Shown: piece after piece, positions 15,637-24,753 of the stretch
How the letters are laid out: each line of letters starts with the position of its first letter
Numbering within the stretch: the stretch's first letter is position 1
Source of the DNA: Bacteroidota bacterium
GTDB lineage: Bacteria; Bacteroidota; Bacteroidia; Chitinophagales; Saprospiraceae
Assembly (NCBI GenBank): GCA_024743405.1
Contig: JANSWP010000081.1
Location: forward strand, 1 to 33,184
DNA length: 33,184 nucleotides
Reading direction: 5' to 3'
Translations under genes and position numbers: made by a program
The notes under the pieces: model-generated
The model's input: the letters and a program-made list of their open reading frames with translations, nothing else
Told to the model about the DNA's origin: nothing
Database searches by the model: none

Positions 15637-17136
15637 ATGAAGACACAACCTGTTTTATTCAAAATGGCTGTTTTAACAGCGCTGTTTTTTACTGTTATTT
15701 TGGGAAATAAACTACATGCACAAGAAGAAGCACCTACCATTTATTTTGAGATTACAAAGATCAAAAAGCTGACTGATGATTTTCAAGATGTTCATGAAGA
15801 ATTGGCGAAGCCGTTTATTCAAGAACGTATCAAAGCCGGTAATCAATTAGCACATGCTTTATTTAGAGTGTATTCGCCTTATTCAGATGATGCGAACTAT
15901 GATTATATCATGATGGATGTATTTGGAGATTTCAATCACCTTAATATGGGAAAAGAGGTGATGGGAAAAATGGCTTATTCGATTTTTCCAAATGCGAATA
16001 TCCCCAAAATGATTGATCGATGGAATGAAGCTGTACATACAGCTAGTTCAGAAGTATTCTTAGTTCGCGATGAAGCTTTCCCTGGCTCAAAAGGTGGAAG
16101 TGACAAAATACCAAAATTTGTACAAGTTAACCACATGAAAGTTTCAGAAGCTAATAGCGGAAACTATTCAAAAATGGAGAGTGAAATTTTTAAGCCTATT
16201 CACCAAGCAAGAGCAAAGGAAGGTAATTTACATGATTGGATATTAGCACAACGAATAATGCCTTATGGTTCAGATTGGGATAATAATTTCCTAACTTTTG
16301 ATATATATTCTGAATGGGGTGATATGGCAGGAGGAGGAATGGGAGATTTATTCTCCAAGGTACATCCTGATGAAAACCCCAATGATATATGGGATAAAAT
16401 GGCTACTCTCCGAGATTTACGTCGTGTCGAAACTTGGGAGTTAATTGCTGTTATTGATAAACCTACTCCTGAAGTAACTTATGAAACTTTAAAAGAAGGA
16501 ACAGGTACATATCCAATGTTAGGTCAAGAGGTGGCTTTTGAAGGAACTATGTTGGATATGGATGGAAATGTATTGTTCCGAACTAGTGAATTAGGTTTTG
16601 ATTTTCATTATGTAGTCGGAGAAAACATGTATGACCGTTATTTTGAGAAAGGATTGAAAAAAGCGAAAAAAGGAGGTATTTTCAAAATGTCTATTTCTGC
16701 TAGTATACAAGATAAAATGACTAAAAATATATCAGGTGGACAGGATGCCGTCATGCAAATTGAATTGAAAGATATCGCTAAACCTCAACCGAATGGCGCT
16801 AAATTATTGAAAGAATCCATTATTGAAGATGGTTTAGCTGCAGGTAAAGCTTTATACAAAAAATTAAAATCCAATAATCCAGAGGGCTACACTTTCCGAG
16901 AGGGTGACATGAATAGTTTGGGCTATATGTTGATAAAAGAAGGTCATAATGATGCTGCCATTTATGTTTTTGAATTGAATCAGAAAAACCATCCAAAATC
17001 GTGGAATGCTTGTGACAGTTTAGCAGATGGCTATAAAGCAGCAGGCGATTATGCTCAAGCTAAGCATTGTTATGAAATGGCATTGAAGATCAAGCCTGAT
17101 TTTAAATCGGCGAAGGATAAATTGGCACAGCTCTAG
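15637..17136 (+). CDS. Secreted multidomain protein: duplicated module, FKBP-like domain, TPR-like tail
   Basis: A 499-residue protein with a signal peptide (residues 1-28, cleavage near LHAQ). Residues about 30-145 and 160-275 look like two copies of one module: each has a KP..Q.R...G or KPIHQARAKEGN segment followed by YD..MMDVFGDF or LTFDIYSEWGDM. Residues about 280-380 resemble an FKBP-type fold (YETLKEGTGTYPMLGQEVAFEGTMLDMDG...), where the substrate-pocket aromatic residues are not obvious, so isomerase activity is doubtful. Residues about 395-499 are TPR-like helices (LADGYKAAGDYAQAKHCYEMALKIKPDF). The function is unknown; a periplasmic or outer-membrane scaffold is possible. The start lies just after a MITE-like element. 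Confidence 0.75.
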   Translation: MKTQPVLFKMAVLTALFFTVILGNKLHAQEEAPTIYFEITKIKKLTDDFQDVHEELAKPFIQERIKAGNQLAHALFRVYSPYSDDANYDYIMMDVFGDFNHLNMGKEVMGKMAYSIFPNANIPKMIDRWNEAVHTASSEVFLVRDEAFPGSKGGSDKIPKFVQVNHMKVSEANSGNYSKMESEIFKPIHQARAKEGNLHDWILAQRIMPYGSDWDNNFLTFDIYSEWGDMAGGGMGDLFSKVHPDENPNDIWDKMATLRDLRRVETWELIAVIDKPTPEVTYETLKEGTGTYPMLGQEVAFEGTMLDMDGNVLFRTSELGFDFHYVVGENMYDRYFEKGLKKAKKGGIFKMSISASIQDKMTKNISGGQDAVMQIELKDIAKPQPNGAKLLKESIIEDGLAAGKALYKKLKSNNPEGYTFREGDMNSLGYMLIKEGHNDAAIYVFELNQKNHPKSWNACDSLADGYKAAGDYAQAKHCYEMALKIKPDFKSAKDKLAQL

Positions 17137-17159
17137 GGGTAGTAGTCAAGTTTTTGTCT

Positions 17160-17205
17160 AACACTTAAGTGTTTTATGCCATTTTGAGGCTTGCTGAAGA
17201 AATCT
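17160..17205. repeat. Palindrome plus diverged half of the TTGTCATTTTGAG repeat
   Basis: AACACTTAAGTGTT (17160-17173) is a perfect palindrome followed by TTA and could be a weak terminator. Bases 17176-17205 (TGCCATTTTGAGGCTTGCTG...) resemble one arm of the hairpin repeat at 10662-10736, without its partner arm. Confidence 0.4.
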
Positions 17206-17272
17206 GGTGATAACATTATTTACTAGGTTCGTTACTTCATTCAAAAGGATGAAATACAAAAATCATAACAAA

Positions 17273-17683
17273 ATGAAAAAATATATCATAGGTACACTAG
17301 CAGGTGGTTTGACACTTTTTCTCGCAGGTGTTTTAATTTATGCGCTTTTATTACCTAACCCAGAATTTGCCAATGGGCCAGCTGCAGAAGCGGCTATCAA
17401 ATCATCTCCTAATGTTATTTCCATTGTTATGGGAGAATTGGTACTTGGCTTTTTACTTACTTATATTTTCCATAAATGGGCTTCTATTAGTACAGTATCA
17501 GGTGGTGCAAAAGCAGGTGCATTGATTGGTGGTTTAATTGCACTTGGCTTTAATCTTCTTGTTTTTGGAACGACTGAGTTAATGACCGTTGAAGGTTATT
17601 TCTATAATGCTTTTACTTGGGTGATTCGATGGGCACTTGCTGGTGCGGTAGTTGGATTGATCTTAGGGAAGGTGAAAGATTAG
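17273..17683 (+). CDS. Small integral membrane protein of unknown function
   Basis: From ATG 17273 (MKKYIIGTLAGG) this is a 136-residue protein with four hydrophobic helices: IIGTLAGGLTLFLAGVLIYALLL, VISIVMGELVLGFLLTYIF, AGALIGGLIALGFNLLVFG and WVIRWALAGAVVGLILGKV. The upstream ATGs at 17249 and 17207 are in frame but would add a polar leader and overlap the repeat. Glycine-rich helices suggest tight packing. A hydrophilic loop after helix 1 holds NPEFANGPAAEAAIKS. I do not recognise a family. A strong hairpin at 17702-17742 ends the unit. Confidence 0.75.
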   Translation: MKKYIIGTLAGGLTLFLAGVLIYALLLPNPEFANGPAAEAAIKSSPNVISIVMGELVLGFLLTYIFHKWASISTVSGGAKAGALIGGLIALGFNLLVFGTTELMTVEGYFYNAFTWVIRWALAGAVVGLILGKVKD

Positions 17684-17701
17684 CATACTGAATTTTATGG
17701 G

Positions 17702-17742
17702 GGTAAGACTTTCCAAAGTATTGATATTTGGAAAGTCTTACC
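17702..17742. terminator. Strong hairpin, probable terminator of the membrane-protein gene
   Basis: GGTAAGACTTTCCAAA and TTTGGAAAGTCTTACC are perfect 16-base arms around a 9-base loop, followed by ATTTTA. It lies 18 bases after the stop at 17683 and 35 bases before the next start. Confidence 0.75.
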
Positions 17743-17776
17743 ATTTTACGAACTTTGAAAAAACAAAAAAATTGTC

Positions 17777-20700
17777 TTGAGAAAAAGCGCTACATATCTT
17801 CTTCCTTTCTTAATGCTTCTGAGCATTTCCCATACCTCCTTTGCGCAACAATACTATACTTACGAACTTGTCAATATAGAAGAACGCGCCAACTTTGGTT
17901 CTGTCCAAAGCCTTTATCAAGATAGCACGGGTATTATTTGGTTGGGACATTTAGGTAGAGGCTTGGAGTTTTACAATGGGAAAAAAATTGAGCGGTTTCA
18001 TTTGGAGAATGAAGGTGCTTTTGCGGATAAATTGGAAGTCTTTGTGGAGTATAAAGGACTACTGTATTTGAATTATGGAGATGAGGTAAAGGTTTTTAAT
18101 CCGATAACACAGGAATTGACAGATTCGATTTCAATTGGAGTGGAACTGCCAGAAAAAGGGGAGATAAGCTTGATGAGAGTTGACTCTTCAGGGGATATTT
18201 GGGCAATTTATGAATTCAAAAAAACAGATGTTGAAAACCCACAGACCTTTTATTATTTATTGAAATCAACTCAAAATGAGCCTTTCCAAAAAGTCTTTGA
18301 CGAGAAAACAGAAACTAAAGGTGAGCCGATAATTAAGTTACTAAATGACCATATTCTCATAAAGAATACAGAAGGTATCGTAAAATTGAATAGTGAAGGA
18401 AAAATCTTCAAAACCTATAACTTACCAAAATTTAACTTGATTGATATTCATCAGGAAAACTGTTCGACAGACGAAACAGGAAAGGTTTGGTTGGCAAGAG
18501 GGTGGAATGAATATCATGGGGAATTTGAAAATTCATTAGGAGTATTTTATTTGGATACTTACACTAGTGAGGTCACCTTATTAGACTCTTATGGGTTGAA
18601 TCGTTTTTTTTCAGCTACAACTTTTTACGGGAGAAGATCGCTTGATTTTCTAAAAAAAATAGGAGACTATTTATTCATAAGTGGACTTCGAGTTAACCTA
18701 AAAACGAGAGCGGTAGATTATTTAAAAAAGGAGTCGATAAAACTTGGGAAATACCATTTGATAGGAGATGAAAAGGATATTTATGTGGATGAATCAGGTG
18801 TTATTTATGTGGTGCATAGTTTTGGGTTTGGTAAATATGTACCTCAGCCTGATGTTTTTGAAATAATTCCGATTATTACCACACGGGGGTTTGTAGAAGA
18901 TGAAAAAGGATTTATTTACGGTGGACTGACCTATCACTATAAAGGAGGTGGCTTTTATCGTTATGACCCAGCAACAAATGAGGCTATTAAAATAACTTCT
19001 ACCATTCAATGGTATTCAGGGGTTTATCACGATGGGAAAATTCACGGTTCTAGATCTTCTGTTGTTGACTTAACGTCTAATAGGTTATCTAATGTTAAAG
19101 AAGAGCACCTAAAAGTATTTAGGGATATATCGACGATTAGTAATATAAAGGTCGGGAAAGATGAACTATGGAAAACCTCGTGGGGCTTCGATAAGATTTT
19201 GGTTTTCGATTTAAATTCCTATGCTTTTAAGAAAAGTATCCCAATACCTGCATTAACTGATGTGTACACGGAAATTAATGATTTTTATGTGCGCCCATCG
19301 GATGGAACTGTTTGGATGGGGACTCAAGGGAAAGGACTTTTTGTGTTTTCTCCAGAAGGAAAAGAAATTCATCATTTTACAATAACAAAAGAAAGTTTGA
19401 TTTCCCTCAGGAATAGCAATGTATCTTCATTTTATGAGGATAAGGAGCGAAATATGTGGATCGGTCATGGCTCTGGAATTAGTAAAATCAATGTAGATTT
19501 CTCTAGCATTCAGCATTTTGTAATTGATGAAGAAAGACCAGATTTTTATTTGGTTTACGGGATTTTGCCAGAAGACGATGACCGGTTTTTATGGTTGAGT
19601 ACGAATAAAGGGATTTTTCGATTTGACAGTGAAACAAGGATGTTTATGGATTTTCCTCTAAATCCAACAGTGATGGATAAAGAATATAACCGTACCTCCT
19701 ACCATAAATCCAAAAATGGGCGGATGTATTTGGGAGGTGAAAATCCAACTCAAAATATTGCGTTTTATCCCAATGAGGTGATTAGTTTTTATGAAAACAC
19801 GAAATCCGCAAGAGCTAAAATTACAATTGATCAGTTTTCAAAATACGACCGAAAAACCGAAAAAATTATCCAACAAAAGGAGAAACTTCAAATTTTAAGT
19901 GAGATTGTTTTAAACCCTGGAGACCGTTATTTTAATTTAGAATTTTTATTGGCAGACTATCGCAGCCCTAAGGATAATTATTATAGCTTTTATTTAGAGG
20001 GATACGAAAAAGAATGGAGTAAACCTCAAAGAAATGGTAATAAAGTTCGATATGAAAACCTACCTCCTGGTGATTATATTTTAAAAATGCGAGGTGCATT
20101 GATGCGCCAAAACTTACCCCTTAATGAACGTCAAATTAAAATCACCGTTTTGCCTTATTGGTATCAGACTTTGTTAGCGAAATTATTATTAGGGTTTGTG
20201 CTGGCTGCAGGTTTTTATGGATTTTATCATTTCCAAATGAGAAGACAATTGGAATTGCAAGAGTCAATTCGATTACGAGATTTAGACAATTTGAAAACAC
20301 GATTATATACTAATATAACACACGAATTTCGAACGCCTTTGACAATCATCATGGGCATGAATGACAACATCAAAGGTTTTGACCAAGAACGGAACCTGAT
20401 AAAGCGAAATACCAAGAATCTATTGCGTTTAATCAATCAATTATTGGATTTATCTAAGTTGGACTCAGGGACTTTGAAAATGGATGCGGTACAGGGCGAA
20501 ATTGTTGGCTATTTACAATATTTGACGGAGTCTTTTTATTCGATGGCTTCCGATAAGAAAGTAAACTTGAGTTTTAAATCAAATTTAAAGCCTATAGACA
20601 TTGACTTTGACGAAGTCAAAATTCAGCATATTATTTATAATTTATTATCCAATGCCATAAAATTCACGCGCCCAGGAGGAAAAGTTGTCTTGGAAGTTAA

Positions 20701-21844
20701 AGAAATCCAATACAAAAATTTAACTCATCTCCAAATTACCGTTAAGGACACAGGTGTCGGAATTGAGCAAGAAAATTTGCCGCATATTTTTGATCGCTTT
20801 TACCAAGTGGAAAGATCTAACTCGAAAAATGGAGCGAAGACTTTTGGTGGTACTGGTATCGGATTAGCGTTAACTAAAGAATTAGTGGAATTGATGGGGG
20901 GTAGTATATTTGCGAAAAGCGAAATTGGTTGGGGGACAGAATTCAAAGTTTTACTTCCTAAGCTAAAAGGGATTCACACGCCAAAGATGAATGCTGTTTT
21001 AGAAACAATCACCTATTCTCAGAATGATTTAGTGCCAGATTTTGAATCCTTGCCTAAAAAACCTGACCAAATCGTCGGAAATAAACCTCAAGTTTTAGTC
21101 GTCGAAGATAATGCTGGCGTAGTCACTTATATTCGATCTCTTCTCCAAAATGATTATCACATCCAAGTTGCCATCAATGGGCAAGAGGGCATTGACATGG
21201 CATTAGAACACATTCCCGATCTAATCATTTCAGATGTCATGATGCCCGAAAAGAATGGCTACGAAGTATGTGCTACACTCAAAAATGACGAACGTACAAG
21301 TCATATTCCGATAATTATGTTGACTGCTAAAGCAGACATTACTTCTAAAATAGAAGGTATTGAGATGGGAGCAGAGGCTTATTTGTCCAAGCCATTTGAA
21401 AAGATGGAATTATTGACTCGTGTTAGAAAGCTACTAGAATTAAGAAAAAATCTTCAAGCTAGATATAGCAATGGGAATCTACAAATTGAGGCGGAACCCA
21501 ATGCAATTAAACTTCCAACCATTGAAAATCGATTTTTGCAAAAACTTCAAACAGCTGTTGAAGATCGATTAAATGATAGTGAACTATCCATTCCGGAACT
21601 TTGTAAAGCTGTTCATTTGAGTCATACTCAATTATATCGAAAATTAAAGGCTTTAACAGGCAAAACGCCTTCCCAATTCATCCGAACTGTTCGCTTGAAT
21701 AAAGCAATGATACTAATCAAAGAATCTGACTTAAACATTTCAGAAATTGCTTATGATGTAGGCTTTAGTGATCCGAATTATTTTGCTCGAATGTTTAAGC
21801 AGGAGTTTGGGAAGTCCGCTAGTGAGGTGAGAAATATTGTATAA
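17777..21844 (+). CDS. Hybrid two-component system regulator (Reg_prop/Y_Y_Y, HK, receiver, AraC)
   Basis: A 1355-residue one-protein signalling system. The start is TTG 17777, giving a signal peptide with cleavage near SFAQ (residue 24). The periplasmic part (about 25-790) is a two-component-regulator beta-propeller, with blades such as IIWLGHLGRGLEFY, GTVWMGTQGKGLFVF, NMWIGHGSGISKI and FLWLSTNKGIFRF, ending in a Y_Y_Y domain (YSFYLEGYEKEWS). A membrane helix at about 799-818 follows. The kinase has His849 in NITHEFRTPLT and ATP-lid motifs DTGVGI and GGTGIGLAL. The receiver has Asp1153 in ISDVMMPEKNGYE. The AraC helix-turn-helix pair is at about 1255-1355 (ISEIAYDVGFSDPNYFARMFKQEFG). Such proteins usually sense an oligosaccharide and control a nearby utilisation locus, but no such locus adjoins it here, so the ligand is open. 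Confidence 0.95.
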   Translation: MRKSATYLLPFLMLLSISHTSFAQQYYTYELVNIEERANFGSVQSLYQDSTGIIWLGHLGRGLEFYNGKKIERFHLENEGAFADKLEVFVEYKGLLYLNYGDEVKVFNPITQELTDSISIGVELPEKGEISLMRVDSSGDIWAIYEFKKTDVENPQTFYYLLKSTQNEPFQKVFDEKTETKGEPIIKLLNDHILIKNTEGIVKLNSEGKIFKTYNLPKFNLIDIHQENCSTDETGKVWLARGWNEYHGEFENSLGVFYLDTYTSEVTLLDSYGLNRFFSATTFYGRRSLDFLKKIGDYLFISGLRVNLKTRAVDYLKKESIKLGKYHLIGDEKDIYVDESGVIYVVHSFGFGKYVPQPDVFEIIPIITTRGFVEDEKGFIYGGLTYHYKGGGFYRYDPATNEAIKITSTIQWYSGVYHDGKIHGSRSSVVDLTSNRLSNVKEEHLKVFRDISTISNIKVGKDELWKTSWGFDKILVFDLNSYAFKKSIPIPALTDVYTEINDFYVRPSDGTVWMGTQGKGLFVFSPEGKEIHHFTITKESLISLRNSNVSSFYEDKERNMWIGHGSGISKINVDFSSIQHFVIDEERPDFYLVYGILPEDDDRFLWLSTNKGIFRFDSETRMFMDFPLNPTVMDKEYNRTSYHKSKNGRMYLGGENPTQNIAFYPNEVISFYENTKSARAKITIDQFSKYDRKTEKIIQQKEKLQILSEIVLNPGDRYFNLEFLLADYRSPKDNYYSFYLEGYEKEWSKPQRNGNKVRYENLPPGDYILKMRGALMRQNLPLNERQIKITVLPYWYQTLLAKLLLGFVLAAGFYGFYHFQMRRQLELQESIRLRDLDNLKTRLYTNITHEFRTPLTIIMGMNDNIKGFDQERNLIKRNTKNLLRLINQLLDLSKLDSGTLKMDAVQGEIVGYLQYLTESFYSMASDKKVNLSFKSNLKPIDIDFDEVKIQHIIYNLLSNAIKFTRPGGKVVLEVKEIQYKNLTHLQITVKDTGVGIEQENLPHIFDRFYQVERSNSKNGAKTFGGTGIGLALTKELVELMGGSIFAKSEIGWGTEFKVLLPKLKGIHTPKMNAVLETITYSQNDLVPDFESLPKKPDQIVGNKPQVLVVEDNAGVVTYIRSLLQNDYHIQVAINGQEGIDMALEHIPDLIISDVMMPEKNGYEVCATLKNDERTSHIPIIMLTAKADITSKIEGIEMGAEAYLSKPFEKMELLTRVRKLLELRKNLQARYSNGNLQIEAEPNAIKLPTIENRFLQKLQTAVEDRLNDSELSIPELCKAVHLSHTQLYRKLKALTGKTPSQFIRTVRLNKAMILIKESDLNISEIAYDVGFSDPNYFARMFKQEFGKSASEVRNIV

Positions 21845-22061
21845 ATGTGCTCCACAATTAGTTTAAGAGATTGGTTTTCTTGCAAAACAGTCAAATATAT
21901 CTACCATTCCGAAACCTAAGTTGGTTTGAAACATTTGGATAATATTGATATTAATGTTTTAGCTGAGGAGAGATAATAAATTTTCCAAATTTCCAATATT
22001 TGGAGAATCTCCTTTCCTTTGAAATTTCGTATTTCGTGAATCTAAAATCGTAATTACACTT

Positions 22062-23111
22062 ATGTTTTTTAAACAATTCGGAGGGAAAGTAACCAAGCAA
22101 TTATTAGAACGATATCAGCAATCATCAAATTGGGAAAATGGTTGTTTCCAAAATTTGGAGCATACGGAGTTGGCGGCAAGTTTGTTGAAAATTCCGAACA
22201 TAATTTATAAGCAACTTAATCAGAGTAGAGAGAAAGAACCTAGCCAACCATTGCCTGTATTACCTTTTAATAAGGCTGAGTTTCTAGGTTCAGCCCCTAA
22301 TTCCAAATTTATTTGGTACGGTCATTCGGCATTGTTGATGCGTATGAATAATCAGAATATCTTAATTGACCCGATGTTGGGTTTTAATACGACTCCAATT
22401 GCACCTATGGCGACGAAACGATTTTCGGAAAATACCATAGACTTCATTGATGATTTTCCTGAAATTGATTTGTTGCTTTTGACTCATGACCATTATGATC
22501 ATTTAGATTATTCGAGTATTCAAAAATTGAAGAATAAGACAAAGCAGTATTTTGTGGCTTTGGGTATAAAACGACATTTGGTGAGTTGGGGTGTGGAATC
22601 GAATTTAATTGAGGAATTTGATTGGTGGGATTCTAAAGGGTTCGAAAGTATTAAAATAACGTTTACGCCGACTCGACATTTTTCAGGGCGTGGTTTGACA
22701 GACCGCCAAAAATGTCTTTGGGGCGGTTGGGCATTGAAAACGGCAAAGGAAAATATTTGGTTTAGCGGCGATGGTGGCTACGGAAAACATTTCAAAGAGA
22801 TTGGCAAGCAATTGGGCCCTTTTGATTTTGCATTCATGGAATGTGGTCAATACAATTATGATTGGCATGACATTCATCTATTTCCTGAAGAAAGTGTGCA
22901 AGCAGCCATTGATGCTAATACAAAAAAAGTAATGCCTGTTCATTGGGGAGGGTTTGCATTATCTTATCAACATACCTGGAGGGAGCCAGTTGAAGATTTT
23001 GTTAAGGCGGCTTCGGATAATAATTTGGATTTTGTGATACCGCAGTTAGGACAAATTTTTGATTCTGAATCTTCATTTCAAGAGAATTGGTGGAGAAGTA
23101 AACCCATTTGA
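22062..23111 (+). CDS. Metallo-beta-lactamase-fold hydrolase, NAPE-PLD/UlaG-like
   Basis: A 349-residue zinc-dependent hydrolase. The metal motif HxHxDH is at residues 142-147 (THDHYDHLD). Further metal ligands are likely His in PTRHFSGRG, Asp in IWFSGDGGYG and His in VMPVHWGGF. The core begins with FIWYGHSALLMRMNNQNILIDPM, the pattern of the N-acylphosphatidylethanolamine phospholipase D / lactonase branch, which cleaves phosphodiester or amide-linked lipids. It has no signal peptide and is probably cytosolic. It stands alone on the plus strand, 217 bases after the hybrid regulator. An AraC remnant follows directly. The true substrate cannot be read from the sequence. Confidence 0.88.
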   Translation: MFFKQFGGKVTKQLLERYQQSSNWENGCFQNLEHTELAASLLKIPNIIYKQLNQSREKEPSQPLPVLPFNKAEFLGSAPNSKFIWYGHSALLMRMNNQNILIDPMLGFNTTPIAPMATKRFSENTIDFIDDFPEIDLLLLTHDHYDHLDYSSIQKLKNKTKQYFVALGIKRHLVSWGVESNLIEEFDWWDSKGFESIKITFTPTRHFSGRGLTDRQKCLWGGWALKTAKENIWFSGDGGYGKHFKEIGKQLGPFDFAFMECGQYNYDWHDIHLFPEESVQAAIDANTKKVMPVHWGGFALSYQHTWREPVEDFVKAASDNNLDFVIPQLGQIFDSESSFQENWWRSKPI

Positions 23112-23121
23112 CAAATTTTCA

Positions 23122-23268
23122 AACTCCCTAATCCACCAAGCACTTAACTCTGCAGAAAAAATGAGTGAAATTGCTTATGATTTAGGATCTGAGTATTCCT
23201 GATATTTTGGTAAAATGTTTACATCGAAAACTAGGGTGAGTCCGAGTGAGTGCCGAAGAATGAATTGA
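23122..23268 (+). pseudogene. Remnant of an AraC-family DNA-binding domain
   Basis: One frame from 23122 reads as LIHQALNSAEKMSEIAYDLG, then SEYS, a TGA at 23200-23202, then YFGKMFTSKTRVSPSECRRMN and a TGA at 23266-23268. This is the C-terminal half of an AraC helix-turn-helix domain and matches the end of the hybrid regulator at about 21710-21840 in pattern. Only about 48 codons are left and the frame is broken, so it is not functional. Confidence 0.8.
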
Positions 23269-23297
23269 AAAAGGCGACATCTGAGCAAGATGCCGCC
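23267..23297 (-). terminator. Rho-independent terminator of the acidic T9SS protein gene
   Basis: On the minus strand GGCGGCATC pairs with GATGTCGCC (one A-C mismatch) around a 7-base loop and is followed at once by TTTTT. It lies 33 bases after the stop at 23330. Confidence 0.85.
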
Positions 23298-23329
23298 AAC
23301 AGTTTATATGATTATGGTTGTCAAATAAC

Positions 23330-24673
23330 CTAGTTTGAAAACTTTACAATCCTGTCCTGAATTAAACTTCGATTCTTTTCTGTAATGCCAGTTAATAGAT
23401 AAATACCGTCTGCCAAATTGGATAAATCAAGTGTTGTTTGATTAAATCCTTTTGCAATTATCATTTGATTTGTTTGGACAATTTTTCCATTAATATCCGT
23501 AATTGAATAATCCAAGACATCTTCTTTTTCGCTTAGAATTTGGAAAGTGATTTGCCTTTTTGTCGGATTAGGAAAGACTTTATATTTTGATTGTAAATGT
23601 TGAGCTTCAACAGTATTTGTGGTTGGTTCAAAATCTTCTTCCGTATAAAAATAGAATGGCTCACTCCACAAAATTTCATCGTCACACAGAATTCCGATAA
23701 TCAATTCATAATTTGAAAATGGCTCTAAATTTTCAATGAAAATTTCGGGCTCGAAAACTTCAATTATTTCTCTTTGAGGATCATTTTCTATACCATATTC
23801 AACTATATAAGACTCAATATCTTCTATGCCTTCCCACATGAAAAAAGCTTCTTCTTCGCCAATCCATTCTTCCCAGGTTTCTTCCACGGCAAAACAAGTT
23901 TCTTCTGGTTCAGTTACGAAACTGCTGATTTCTGACCAGACAATTTCATCGTCACACTCCACACCAATTCGAAAATCATAAAAAGTGTCAGGTGATAAGT
24001 CTTCCAAAAATGCCTCAAAGTCTTCGGTTTCAAATTCAATTATATCACCGTCCTCTTCCTGATATTGAACAATGAAAATGATTTCCTCGTCGTCGTCAAT
24101 TTCATATTCCCAAAAGAGGAACGCTTCGTAAGCCGAAACCTCTTCAACGAAAATTTCTTCTACTTGAGCACAATCTCCACCACCACCTGGAGGAGGTGTT
24201 CCCGAAGTATTGTCGGGCAATAGATTGAATTTGATTTCGGCAATGCCTGCACAAGTTGGGTCGCCGTGATTACTAATGGCACTTACCAAAATATATTGTG
24301 CTTCAATGCCTATTAAATCGGGTCCTGAAAATCCGCTATAAACCGCATCGCCTGACGCTTTTGGGAAATTCATCTCTCCCCAATTAGTCCATTCTTGCCC
24401 GTCTGTTGAATGGTCTATTTTTACCAAATTAAATCCCTGATTTAATTTCGAAGGGTCATTTGAATTCCAAACCCAAGTTTTGGATAATTTTCGAACGGCC
24501 CCGAAATCGTATTGAATCCAGTGGGTATTCCCATATTCGGATTTTGGGTTTTGAGAAGTTTCACAAGAAGCCCAAGTGTCGAGCCAGATACTCGCATCGG
24601 CATCGAAACACTGGGCATATGATTGATTGACTATAAACAAGTTTAGAAGAAGGATATATATTATATGTTTCAT
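23330..24673 (-). CDS. Secreted acidic protein: discoidin-like domain, fibronectin-like repeats, T9SS sorting domain
   Basis: From ATG 24673 (MKHIIYILLLNLFIVNQSYAQ) the protein has 447 residues with a clear signal peptide; nine extra codons upstream would spoil it. Residues about 22-150 resemble an F5/8 type C (discoidin) carbohydrate-binding fold (HWIQYDFGAVRKLSKTWVW...). A PPPGGGG linker follows. Two tandem fibronectin III-like repeats then share ECDDEIVWSE and ILCDDEILWSE at corresponding places. They are extremely rich in Glu and Asp. The last ~75 residues are a type IX secretion C-terminal sorting domain (YKVFPNPTKRQITF...DINGKIV...LADGIYLLT). It is thus likely exported through T9SS to the cell surface. 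It is the third gene of the DUF1800/DUF1501 unit. Confidence 0.85.
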   Translation of the reverse strand: MKHIIYILLLNLFIVNQSYAQCFDADASIWLDTWASCETSQNPKSEYGNTHWIQYDFGAVRKLSKTWVWNSNDPSKLNQGFNLVKIDHSTDGQEWTNWGEMNFPKASGDAVYSGFSGPDLIGIEAQYILVSAISNHGDPTCAGIAEIKFNLLPDNTSGTPPPGGGGDCAQVEEIFVEEVSAYEAFLFWEYEIDDDEEIIFIVQYQEEDGDIIEFETEDFEAFLEDLSPDTFYDFRIGVECDDEIVWSEISSFVTEPEETCFAVEETWEEWIGEEEAFFMWEGIEDIESYIVEYGIENDPQREIIEVFEPEIFIENLEPFSNYELIIGILCDDEILWSEPFYFYTEEDFEPTTNTVEAQHLQSKYKVFPNPTKRQITFQILSEKEDVLDYSITDINGKIVQTNQMIIAKGFNQTTLDLSNLADGIYLLTGITEKNRSLIQDRIVKFSN

Positions 24674-24708
24674 TTTTTGATTTTTTATAAAATTTGGCAA
24701 TTCCCTTA

Positions 24709-24747
24709 CTCACCCCCCCCAGCTGCTAAAGGGGAGCTGGGGGTGAG
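24709..24747. repeat. GC-rich hairpin between two minus-strand genes
   Basis: CTCACCCCC...AGCT pairs with AGCTGGGGGTGAG. The left arm has eight C against five G, leaving three bases bulged. It looks like the dispersed CTCACCCCC palindrome common in Bacteroidota. It fills the gap between the DUF1501 stop at 24754 and the next start at 24673 and may reduce read-through. There is no T-run in either direction. Confidence 0.65.
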
Positions 24748-24753
24748 CGCAGA

